From: Nocardioides phosphati
GTDB taxonomy: Bacteria > Actinomycetota > Actinomycetes > Propionibacteriales > Nocardioidaceae
Direction: 5' to 3'
Length of the DNA: 64,000 nucleotides
Assembly (NCBI RefSeq): GCF_014646375.1
Contig: NZ_BMNI01000002.1
Coordinates: forward strand, 248,001-312,000
A program made the translations under genes and the position numbers. The notes under the pieces are model-generated. The model saw nothing but the letters and a program-made list of their open reading frames with translations. It made no database searches and was not told the origin of the DNA. Shown here one piece after another: positions 36,922 to 44,613 of this stretch (position 1 is its first letter; every line of letters begins with the position of its first letter).

Positions 36922-38715
36922 TCAGCCCGACCCCACGTCGCGGCCCACGTCGCGGCCCGCTCGCGCCGCACGGTCCACCACCCGCCGCGCCGTACGCCGT
37001 GCCTTGCGGCCGGCGCGCACGGCCGCGCGCTGCACCGGGCCGGGGCCCACGACGATGCGCGTCGCGTCGACCTGTCCCGGGGCCCGGGTGTAGCGGAGCC
37101 GGCGGCCGTCGACGACGCGCCCCTCGGGCGCGAGGGGCGAGAGCGGGACGGGGGCGTCGATCGGCGTGCCGTCGATGACCGTCTCGACGCGGAGGTTCCA
37201 GCCGCGGCGACGCAGGCTGCGCACCGGCAGCGCCAGCATCATCGGGCCGTCGCCCCACCGGACGTCGACGGGCTCGAGCGGCACCCGCCGCCCGTCGTCG
37301 CCGACGAGCACGAAGGCGACCTCGCTGCCGGCCGGCCCGAGGTGCACGACGCGGGCGACCGGCCCGGACTCCTCGAGAGTGACCCGGCGGAAGGCGAAGC
37401 GCAGGGGCGTGTCCACGAGGATCCGCGCGAGCCGCTCCTCGTCCGCGTCGAGCACCACCCGGACCAGCTGCTGCTCGGGCGGGAGCAGTTGGCGGAGGTC
37501 GGGCTCGTCGTACAGCGTGGCGAGGAGAGTGCGGTGCGCGAGCAAAGGCGCGGCCGCCTCGGGCGCGGGCTCGCTGCGGCGGCCGATCGGGCCGAGCACG
37601 AGCGCCCGCGTGACGAAACGGGCCTCCTCGAGGTCGACGCCCTCCGCGACCCGGCGCCCCACCGCGGCCAGGGCGGCCCCGGCGTCGCAGCGCCCGGCGC
37701 GGGCGAGCACCAGCTGACGAGCGAGCTCCCACTCCCCTGCCGAGGCGAGCGCGAGCCCCCACGCCTGCTCCCGCCCGAGGCCGAGCACGGTCTCGGGCGC
37801 CATCGCGTCGTGGAGCGCACCGAAGGCCTGCTGGAGCTCGGCGAGCTCGTCCGGCGTACAGGCGTGGAAGCCGTCGGCGGCGAGGAACGTGCGGAGGTGC
37901 ACCCAGCCGTCGGCCACGAGGAAGAGGGACTCGTGCAGCGCCCGGAGCTCCCGGTCGCCGGTCGCGCAGGTCAGCCGGAAGGACTCCAGCTCCTGCCGCA
38001 GGTAGCTGAGGAAGCTCGCCGTGCCGTGCGCCCGCGCGGTCATCGAGGTGGCACCCGGGCGGGCGCGGTAGAGGTAGACCGTGTCGGTGACGACGTTGAT
38101 CCGCTTCGCCTCGAGAAGGGCGCGGGTCATCGGCACCACGTCGTTGGAGCGCGGCACGGTCGGGAAGGTGATCCCGGACGCGGCCCAGAAGTCGGTGCGG
38201 AAGAGGCGGTTCCAGCAGGCCCGGTTGCGCAGCAGCGACGGCTCCTCGGCCAGGGTCACGTCGTCACGGTCCGACTGCCACGCCGCCCACGTGCGGGTCG
38301 GGCGCCAGGTGCGGTTGGGGAAGAACTTGAGGTACGACCCCACGACCATGTCCGCGTCGTTGCGGCGTGCGGAGTCGAGCATCGCCCGGTAGGCGCCGCG
38401 CGGCACGAGGTCGTCGCCGTCGACGAACGCGAGGTACGGCGCCCGCGCCAGCCGGGCACCGTGGTTGCGGGCCTCGGCACCGCCGCGGCCGGGGTTGCGC
38501 TCGACGCGCAGCCGCGGATCGTGCGCGGCGCGCTGCCGGAGGATGTGCAGGCTGTCGTCGGTGGAGGCGTCGTCGACCGCGATCACCTCGAGCGCGACGT
38601 CCTGGTCGTCGAGCAGCGACGAGAGGCACTCGCGCAGCCAGGGGCCGACGTCGTGCACGGGGAGCACCACCGAGACCTCGGGAGTGGCGTCGGGGGTCGC
38701 GGTCGGGCCGCTCAT
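36922..38715 (-). CDS. GT2-family glycosyltransferase with C-terminal beta domain
   Basis: A 597-residue protein. Residues 1-230 or so form a GT-A fold of family GT2, with VSVVLPVHDVGPWLRECL, DDASTDDS and the metal-binding VDGDDLVP (DxD-type). The middle is helical, and the last 200 residues are Val/Arg-rich beta strands (ending RRVVDRAARAGRDVGRDVG), a layout seen in actinobacterial wall or teichoic-acid-like polymer transferases. It has no signal peptide. Start ATG 38715 overlaps the stop of the GT-B gene. Donor and acceptor are unknown; it belongs to the 36922-43077 glycan block. Confidence 0.85.
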   Translation of the reverse strand: MSGPTATPDATPEVSVVLPVHDVGPWLRECLSSLLDDQDVALEVIAVDDASTDDSLHILRQRAAHDPRLRVERNPGRGGAEARNHGARLARAPYLAFVDGDDLVPRGAYRAMLDSARRNDADMVVGSYLKFFPNRTWRPTRTWAAWQSDRDDVTLAEEPSLLRNRACWNRLFRTDFWAASGITFPTVPRSNDVVPMTRALLEAKRINVVTDTVYLYRARPGATSMTARAHGTASFLSYLRQELESFRLTCATGDRELRALHESLFLVADGWVHLRTFLAADGFHACTPDELAELQQAFGALHDAMAPETVLGLGREQAWGLALASAGEWELARQLVLARAGRCDAGAALAAVGRRVAEGVDLEEARFVTRALVLGPIGRRSEPAPEAAAPLLAHRTLLATLYDEPDLRQLLPPEQQLVRVVLDADEERLARILVDTPLRFAFRRVTLEESGPVARVVHLGPAGSEVAFVLVGDDGRRVPLEPVDVRWGDGPMMLALPVRSLRRRGWNLRVETVIDGTPIDAPVPLSPLAPEGRVVDGRRLRYTRAPGQVDATRIVVGPGPVQRAAVRAGRKARRTARRVVDRAARAGRDVGRDVGSG

Positions 38716-39797
38716 CGCGCCACCTCCAGTCCGTCGAGCACGCGCAGGTAGTCCCGGGACATGTCGTACGGCGTGTAGCGCTGCGCGAACGCACGCGCCG
38801 AGCGCTCACGGTCCGCGTCACCGGGGGCCAGCCGGACGATCTGCTCCGCGAGTCGGGCTGCGGCACCCGGCCCCGCGGCGTACGACGCGCACCAGGGCTC
38901 GTCGGCGTACAGGCGGACGAGTGGGGTGTCGTCGGGGAGGATGACCGGCCGCCCGAGCGTGGCCGCCATCAGCGCGCTGCCGGAGTTGAGGATGCGGCGG
39001 TACGGCAGCGCGAGCACGTTGCAGGCCTGCACCCACGTGCCGATCTCCTCGTCGGGGAGGAAGTCGTGGTGGCGGATCACCCGGGTGTTTGCGGGGACGA
39101 GCGCGTCGATCTCGGCGCGGTGCTCCTCCGAGGTGCGCCCGGCGAGCACGACGGTGAGGTCGGGCAGCTCGCGGGCGGCGATGCCGGCCGCCTCGAGGAG
39201 CAGGTCGACGCCCTTGTAGGGACGGAGCTGGCCGATCAGGCCCACGGTCGGCACCCCCTGCGGTACTCCCACGGCGGCACGGGCCGCCTCGCGCGTCGGC
39301 ACCTCCGGGTAGATCCCCGCGTAGCTGCTGTGCGCCAGCGTCACCAACCGCTCCGCCGGCAGGTCGTACGCCGCGGCGAGGTGCTCGCGGGTGTGCTCGT
39401 GGAGCTGGAGGATCCGGTCGGCGCGGCGGGCGAGCACCCCCGCGAGGCGGAGCTCGGCATCAGGCCAGTCGGCGTCGTGGGCGATCTCGTTGTGGACCGT
39501 CCAGAGCACGTGGGCGCCCGCCTCGTGCGCGCGGCGCAGCGCCTCGTCGAAGCGATCGACGCGGTCGTGGGCCTCGGCACGCGACAGGGCGGGACGGGTG
39601 ACCGGCGCGGTCCAGTGCACGTGGACGACGTCGCCCTCCACCAGGCCCCGCTCCGTGGTGCGCTCGAGTCCCTCGAGCATCGTGGGTCCGGTGATGTGCC
39701 ACCCGTCCGCCTGCGCGGCGAGGGTGAGCATGGTCAGGTAGGGGTTCTGCTCCCATCGGGGGAAGACGACGACCTTGCTGGTTCTCCTCAGGCTCAC
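38712..39797 (-). CDS. GT-B glycosyltransferase
   Basis: A 361-residue protein of the GT-B superfamily. The N-terminal half has VVFPRWEQNPYLTML and GDVVHVHWTAP; the C-terminal half has TVGLIGQLRPYKGVDLLLEA, the usual donor-domain entry. The canonical EX7E pair is missing: the expected region reads LNSGSALMAATLGRPVILP. The start GTG 39797 is the first reasonable codon, but no ribosome site precedes it, so the true start is uncertain. It is coupled to the GT2 gene by an ATGA overlap and is divergent from the acyltransferase, with 56 bases between them. Confidence 0.83.
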   Translation of the reverse strand: MSLRRTSKVVVFPRWEQNPYLTMLTLAAQADGWHITGPTMLEGLERTTERGLVEGDVVHVHWTAPVTRPALSRAEAHDRVDRFDEALRRAHEAGAHVLWTVHNEIAHDADWPDAELRLAGVLARRADRILQLHEHTREHLAAAYDLPAERLVTLAHSSYAGIYPEVPTREAARAAVGVPQGVPTVGLIGQLRPYKGVDLLLEAAGIAARELPDLTVVLAGRTSEEHRAEIDALVPANTRVIRHHDFLPDEEIGTWVQACNVLALPYRRILNSGSALMAATLGRPVILPDDTPLVRLYADEPWCASYAAGPGAAARLAEQIVRLAPGDADRERSARAFAQRYTPYDMSRDYLRVLDGLEVAR

Positions 39798-39853
39798 GGG
39801 GCGTCACCGTACGGACGTCAAGTGGACACCTGGGGCACCTACGGTTCGCAACC

Positions 39854-41914
39854 GTGAACTCCAGGAGAACCCCGGTGACAGGGCACCGCACCGACATCCA
39901 GGCACTGCGCGCCGCCGCCGTGACGGCGGTGGTCCTCTTCCACGTCTGGCCCGGTGCCGTGCGCGGCGGCTACGCCGGCGTCGACGTCTTCTTCGTGATC
40001 TCGGGTTTCCTCATCACCGGCCACCTCCTGGGTGAGCTCCGCCAGCACGGCCGGGTCCGGCTGGTCGCCTTCTGGGGCCGGCGCCTGCGCCGGCTGATGC
40101 CCGCGGCGCTCACGGTGCTCGCCGCCACCGCAGCCGCCGTCTGGCTGCTGCTGCCCACCGGTGTGCGCGCCGTGCAGCTGCGCGAGGTCGTCGCCAGCGC
40201 GCTGTACGTCGAGAACTGGCTGCTCGCCCACGACTCCGTCGACTACCTCGCCGCCGAGAACAGCCCGTCGGCGGTCCAGCACTACTGGTCGCTCGCGGTC
40301 GAGGAGCAGTTCTACCTGGTGTGGCCGCTGCTCCTGCTGCTCGCCGGCCTGGCCGCCCGCTCCGTCGCGCGCCGCGGCGTACGGCGGGAGGCGGGGTGGT
40401 GGGCGGCCGCGATGCTCGCGGTGGTGCTGGTCGGCAGCCTCGCGGCGTCGGTCGTGCTGACGACGCGCGACCCGGGGCCGGCGTACTTCGCGACGTGGAC
40501 GCGGGCGTGGGAGTTCGCCGCCGGTGGCCTGCTCGCGACCTGGGCCTCCGCACCGGAGCGCCGGCTGGGCGAGGCCGGGCAGACGGCCGCGCGCACGCTC
40601 GGCTGGGCGGCGATCGCGGCGACCGTGCTGCTCTACACGCCGGCGACGCCGTTCCCGGGGTGGACGGCGCTGCTGCCCGTCGTCGGCGCCGCGCTGGTGA
40701 TCGCCGCGGGCGATGCAGCCCCGGGCAGCCGCTACCGCTCGGTGACCGGCTCGCGCCCGGTGAGCGGGCTGGGCACGCTCTCCTACGGCATCTACCTGTG
40801 GCACTGGCCGCTGGTCGTGGTCGGCGGCGCGGTGGCCGGGTGGTTCGTCGGGGTGCCGGCCGTCGCGGTGTCGGTCCTGCTGGCGTGGGCGACCTTCCAC
40901 GCCGTCGAGAACCCGGTCCGGTTCCACCAGCCCCTCGTCCGCAGCAGCCGGTGGACCTACCTCGCGGCGGCGGCCGCGATCTCGGTCGTCGTGGCCGGCT
41001 CGCTCGTCGGCATCCGCGCCCAGGACCAGGCAGCCGCCGCGAGCGTCCAGCAGGCACAGCGCCTGCTGCGCGACTCCCCCTGCCTCGGCGCGCGGGCCGT
41101 GCTCGGCGACCACCGACACTGCCCCGACCCCGGTCTCGACGGCGTGCTCGTCCCGGCCCCGGCCGCTCGGCTCACCGACACCGGCGGCGCCTACGCCTGC
41201 TACAGCGACGCGGACACCCGCGCGGTGCCGGTCCCCTCGTGCCACTACGGCTCGGACCGTCCCGACGCGCTGCGCGTGGCCCTCGTCGGCAACTCCCACG
41301 CGACGACGCTCCTGCCCGGGCTGCGCCCCGCGCTCAACCGGCTGAACTGGTCCCTCGACACGTACGTCGGCCGCAACTGCCGCTGGATCGTCAGCGACCT
41401 CCCCGCCGACCGCTGCAGCACCGGCCTGCCGTGGATGAAGCCACTCACCCGTGGCACGCCGTACGACCTCATCCTGGTCACCAGCCGGCGCGACGAGAAC
41501 CGGGCCGCTGGCCAGCCCGACCCCGACGCGGCTGCGATGGCCGCCGCCTGGCGGCCCGCGATCAGGCGGGGAACGACCGTGGTGGCGATCGCCGACAACC
41601 CCGGCCTGCCTCCGGAGGTCGAGGGCTGCCTCGACGCGGGCGACGACCTCGCCGCGCTCGACGCCTGCCGGTTCACGCCGGCGCAGGCATGGGCGACCGA
41701 CGACCCGCTGCCCGCCGCCGTGAGGCTCGCCGGGCGCGGCGCCCGGCTCGTCGACCTGACCCGTGTCTTCTGCGACGGCGACCGATGCCCCCTGGTGATC
41801 GGCCATGTCCTGGCCTACCGCGACGGCCACCACCTGACCGCGACGTTCGTGCGCACCCTCGCGCCGTACCTGATCCAGGAGATCCGCGCGGCTCTCCGGA
41901 AGGAGGGCAAGTGA
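39854..41914 (+). CDS. acyltransferase-3 / SGNH fusion protein (OafA-like)
   Basis: A 686-residue membrane acyltransferase that probably O-acetylates a surface sugar. The N-terminal acyltransferase-3 domain (about 10-370) has ten or so membrane helices, the conserved His30 in VVLFHVWPG, GVDVFFVISGFLIT and the family signature WSLAVEEQFYLVWP. The C-terminal periplasmic SGNH domain has the nucleophile block VALVGNSHATTLL near residue 480 and the RDGHHLT Asp-His pair near 656. The start is GTG 39854. It overlaps the sulfotransferase gene as GTGA, so the two are coupled. Confidence 0.92.
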   Translation: MNSRRTPVTGHRTDIQALRAAAVTAVVLFHVWPGAVRGGYAGVDVFFVISGFLITGHLLGELRQHGRVRLVAFWGRRLRRLMPAALTVLAATAAAVWLLLPTGVRAVQLREVVASALYVENWLLAHDSVDYLAAENSPSAVQHYWSLAVEEQFYLVWPLLLLLAGLAARSVARRGVRREAGWWAAAMLAVVLVGSLAASVVLTTRDPGPAYFATWTRAWEFAAGGLLATWASAPERRLGEAGQTAARTLGWAAIAATVLLYTPATPFPGWTALLPVVGAALVIAAGDAAPGSRYRSVTGSRPVSGLGTLSYGIYLWHWPLVVVGGAVAGWFVGVPAVAVSVLLAWATFHAVENPVRFHQPLVRSSRWTYLAAAAAISVVVAGSLVGIRAQDQAAAASVQQAQRLLRDSPCLGARAVLGDHRHCPDPGLDGVLVPAPAARLTDTGGAYACYSDADTRAVPVPSCHYGSDRPDALRVALVGNSHATTLLPGLRPALNRLNWSLDTYVGRNCRWIVSDLPADRCSTGLPWMKPLTRGTPYDLILVTSRRDENRAAGQPDPDAAAMAAAWRPAIRRGTTVVAIADNPGLPPEVEGCLDAGDDLAALDACRFTPAQAWATDDPLPAAVRLAGRGARLVDLTRVFCDGDRCPLVIGHVLAYRDGHHLTATFVRTLAPYLIQEIRAALRKEGK

Positions 41915-43077
41915 GTGCCCTGCGCCTCCCCGAGCGGGGCCGCCTCCTGCACATCGGCCTGCCGAAGTCGGGCTCGACCACCCTCCAGCAGGCGTGCGCC
42001 GCGACGCGTCCCGAGCTGCTCGCGCACGGCGTGCTCTACCCCGGCGACATGACCGACCACGCGCACGCGGGGTCCTGGCTGGCCGGCGTACCCCTCTCCC
42101 ACCTGGGCCGCACCCGCGCCCGGCCCGACGGCTGGGCGCCGGTGCTCGCCGAGATGCGCGCGCACCCCGACCACCGCGTCCTGCTCAGCTACGAGGCGAT
42201 CTGCTGGACCGACCTCGACCAGGCGCGCCACGCCGCGGCCGCGCTGGAGGGGCCCGCGCACGGCCTGCTCGTGCTGCGCAACCCGGGTGACTTCCTGGTG
42301 TCGGCCTGGCAGCAGAACCTCAAGGGCGGCAACGGCGCCAGCCTCGACGGTGCCCTGCGCGAGGCCTTCCGCAACGCCGACACCGCCGCGCTCAGCCGTC
42401 CGTTCCACCGCCGCGACGGACTCGACCTGGTCACCCGCTGGGCGACCGCCCTGGGTCCGGAGAACCTGACGGTGGTGGTCCTCGAGCCGGCCCACCCCGA
42501 CCGCCTGCTCGCTACCGCCGAGGAGCTGCTCGGCCTGCCGGAGCGACTCCTCCGCGACGCGACCGTGCCCGGCGGCGCGAACCGCGGCCTCTCGGTCGAG
42601 GAGGCGGCTTTCCTCCACCGGGTCAACAGCACGATCCTGCGCGAGTGGGGCGCCACTCCTTCGCTGCACCGGCAGCTGGTCTTCCGCGGCGCGGTCCACA
42701 GCCTGGTGACCAACCGCCGCCCCGGTCCCGACGAGCGGCCCATCCGGCTGCCCGCGTGGGCCGCGGAGCCGGCCACCGAGCGCGGCGACCGGCTCGCGGC
42801 AGCGGTCGCCGCCACCGGCGTCCGCGTCGTCGGCGACCCCGCCGAGCTGCGGCGTACGCCGGTCACGGGTGGCACGGATGTCCGCACGCTGCCGGCCGCG
42901 ATCCCCTCCGACGTCGCCGTCGAGGCGCTCCTCGGCCTGTACGCCGCAGCCGCCGCGTCACTGGAGGAGGCCGCGGAGACGCCTGACCTGCCGCGTCCGC
43001 TGGAGGCGGCCGCTGGCCGGGCCCTGGCCGGCGCCCTCGCCCGCGTGGTCCGGAGACGACTCACCCCCGGCCGCTGA
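41911..43077 (+). CDS. sulfotransferase-family protein
   Basis: A 388-residue soluble protein with a PAPS-dependent sulfotransferase fold. The 5'-phosphosulfate-binding loop is HIGLPKSGSTTLQQA (residues 14-28). The 3'-phosphate motif is LRNPGDFLVSAW near residue 129. The C-terminal third is divergent. The start GTG 41911 overlaps the acyltransferase stop as GTGA, with AGGAGGG a few bases upstream. Together with the acyltransferase and the two glycosyltransferases it suggests a sulfated and acylated surface polymer. The acceptor is unknown; a kinase or other P-loop role is less likely. Confidence 0.8.
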   Translation: MSALRLPERGRLLHIGLPKSGSTTLQQACAATRPELLAHGVLYPGDMTDHAHAGSWLAGVPLSHLGRTRARPDGWAPVLAEMRAHPDHRVLLSYEAICWTDLDQARHAAAALEGPAHGLLVLRNPGDFLVSAWQQNLKGGNGASLDGALREAFRNADTAALSRPFHRRDGLDLVTRWATALGPENLTVVVLEPAHPDRLLATAEELLGLPERLLRDATVPGGANRGLSVEEAAFLHRVNSTILREWGATPSLHRQLVFRGAVHSLVTNRRPGPDERPIRLPAWAAEPATERGDRLAAAVAATGVRVVGDPAELRRTPVTGGTDVRTLPAAIPSDVAVEALLGLYAAAAASLEEAAETPDLPRPLEAAAGRALAGALARVVRRRLTPGR

Positions 43078-43093
43078 GTGCGGCCGGGGGTGA
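43061..43093. terminator. bidirectional hairpin between the sulfotransferase gene and ftsY
   Basis: A perfect 14-bp stem (TCACCCCCGGCCGC against GCGGCCGGGGGTGA) with a 5-base loop TGAGT. The stop codon of the sulfotransferase gene lies in the hairpin. The ftsY stop follows 22 bases away on the other strand, so the element can end both transcripts. Confidence 0.8.
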
Positions 43094-43114
43094 GGCGACG
43101 AGTGGTGTCGGGCG

Positions 43115-44257
43115 TCAGCCGAGCAGTGCGTCGACGAACGCCTCGGGCTCGAACGGCGCGAGGTCGTCGGGTCCCTCGCCCAGGCCGACGAGCTTGACCG
43201 GGACGCCGAGCTCGCGCTGCACGGCCACGACGATGCCGCCCTTGGCCGAGCCGTCGAGCTTGGTCAGCACGATGCCGGTGACGTCGACGACCTCGGAGAA
43301 GACGCGGGCCTGGATCATGCCGTTCTGGCCGGTGGTCGCGTCGAGGACGAGCAGCACCTCGGTGACCGGCGCCTGCTTCTCGATGACGCGCTTGACCTTG
43401 CCGAGCTCGTCCATGAGGCCGGCCTTGTTCTGCAGGCGGCCGGCGGTGTCGACGAGCACGACGTCGTAGCCACCGTCGACGGCGGCCTTGGCCGCCTCGA
43501 AGGCGACGGAGGCCGGGTCGCCGTTCTCCGCACCGCGGATGACGGGGACGCCGACGCGCTCGCCCCACGTGGCGAGCTGGTCGACGGCGGCGGCGCGGAA
43601 GGTGTCGGCGGCGCCGAGCACGACCGACTTCTCCTGGGCGACGAGGATGCGCGAGATCTTGCCGACGGTCGTGGTCTTGCCGGCGCCGTTGACGCCGACG
43701 ACGAGGACGACGCCGGGCTTGCCGTCGGCGCCGCTGATCTGGAGGCGGCGGTCCATCGTCGGGTCGACGAGGGCGACCAGCTCCTCGCGCAGCACCGTGC
43801 GGGGGTCACCGGCCTCGTTGCCCTCGATGCGAAGACGGGTGCGCAGGCGCTCGACGAGCTGCTGCGTGGGCGCGACGCCGAGGTCGGCGGTGAGGAGGGT
43901 GTCCTCGATGTCCTCCCACGTGTCCTCGTCGAGGCGGTCACGCGAGAGCAGCGCGAGCAGGCCGCGGCCGAGGCCGGACTGCGAGCCGGCGAGGCGCTGC
44001 CGCAGGCGGACCAGGCGGCTGGCGGTGCCTTCGGGCCGGTCGAGCTGGGGCGCGGCCGGAGCCGCAGGCGCCTCGGGAGCGGCGACCGCCCCCTCCGCCG
44101 TGCCCGCGGGAGCCGGCGGGGCGACGACGTCGGTGCCGCCACGCGGCGTACGACGGCGGCCGATCGCCGTGCCCACGAGGCCGACGATGAGCAGCAGTCC
44201 GATGACTGCGATGCCGATGACGATCGCGAGCAGGCCGGTGAGATCCATGGCGGACAT
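43115..44257 (-). CDS. ftsY: signal recognition particle receptor FtsY
   Basis: FtsY receives SRP-ribosome complexes at the membrane. The 380-residue protein has an N-terminal membrane anchor (about residues 5-33, LLAIVIGIAVIGLLLIVGLV), an Ala/Pro-rich linker, and the NG GTPase domain. The P-loop is VGVNGAGKTTT, with DTAGRLQNK, TKLDGSAKGG and the closing GEGPDDLAPFEPEAFV. The start is ATG 44257; ATG 44248, three codons on, is also possible. It follows a small membrane-protein gene and smc, the usual smc-ftsY order. The partner Ffh is encoded at 30744. Confidence 0.96.
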   Translation of the reverse strand: MSAMDLTGLLAIVIGIAVIGLLLIVGLVGTAIGRRRTPRGGTDVVAPPAPAGTAEGAVAAPEAPAAPAAPQLDRPEGTASRLVRLRQRLAGSQSGLGRGLLALLSRDRLDEDTWEDIEDTLLTADLGVAPTQQLVERLRTRLRIEGNEAGDPRTVLREELVALVDPTMDRRLQISGADGKPGVVLVVGVNGAGKTTTVGKISRILVAQEKSVVLGAADTFRAAAVDQLATWGERVGVPVIRGAENGDPASVAFEAAKAAVDGGYDVVLVDTAGRLQNKAGLMDELGKVKRVIEKQAPVTEVLLVLDATTGQNGMIQARVFSEVVDVTGIVLTKLDGSAKGGIVVAVQRELGVPVKLVGLGEGPDDLAPFEPEAFVDALLG

Positions 44258-44273
44258 CCAACCAGAGCCGGGG

Positions 44274-44477
44274 TCAGCGACGGGACGCGACCACGCGGTC
44301 GCCGTCCTCCTCGGTCAGCACGGGGAGCCGCTCACGGCCCGAGACCAGGGCCTTGCCCAGCCACTGGAAGCGGCCGGGCAGCTCCTCACCGCGCTGGGGG
44401 TAGGCGACGTAGACGAGCACGAGGGCGGCAGGCACCGCGCAGAGCAGCAGGGCGAGGACGATCAGCAGGGCCGACAT
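44274..44477 (-). CDS. small single-pass membrane protein
   Basis: A 67-residue protein with one membrane helix at the N-terminus (MSALLIVLALLLCAVPAALV) and a basic, soluble tail ending VVASRR. It is encoded 16 bases before ftsY on the same strand and 136 bases after smc. The ATG 44477 has GGAGA seven bases upstream; the longer open frame has no good ribosome site. The family is not recognised, though small genes in this position are seen in related genomes. Confidence 0.65.
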   Translation of the reverse strand: MSALLIVLALLLCAVPAALVLVYVAYPQRGEELPGRFQWLGKALVSGRERLPVLTEEDGDRVVASRR

Positions 44478-44613
44478 GGGAATCTCCGAGTTCTCAGTGG
44501 TCCGGGACCGCCCCATCGTGCCATGCGGACACGGACACTCTCCGATCCGCGACGGGGCTCCTCCGCTCGCAGGTGGCACGGATCACGCCTGACCGGCAGG
44601 ACCCGGCCAGCGG

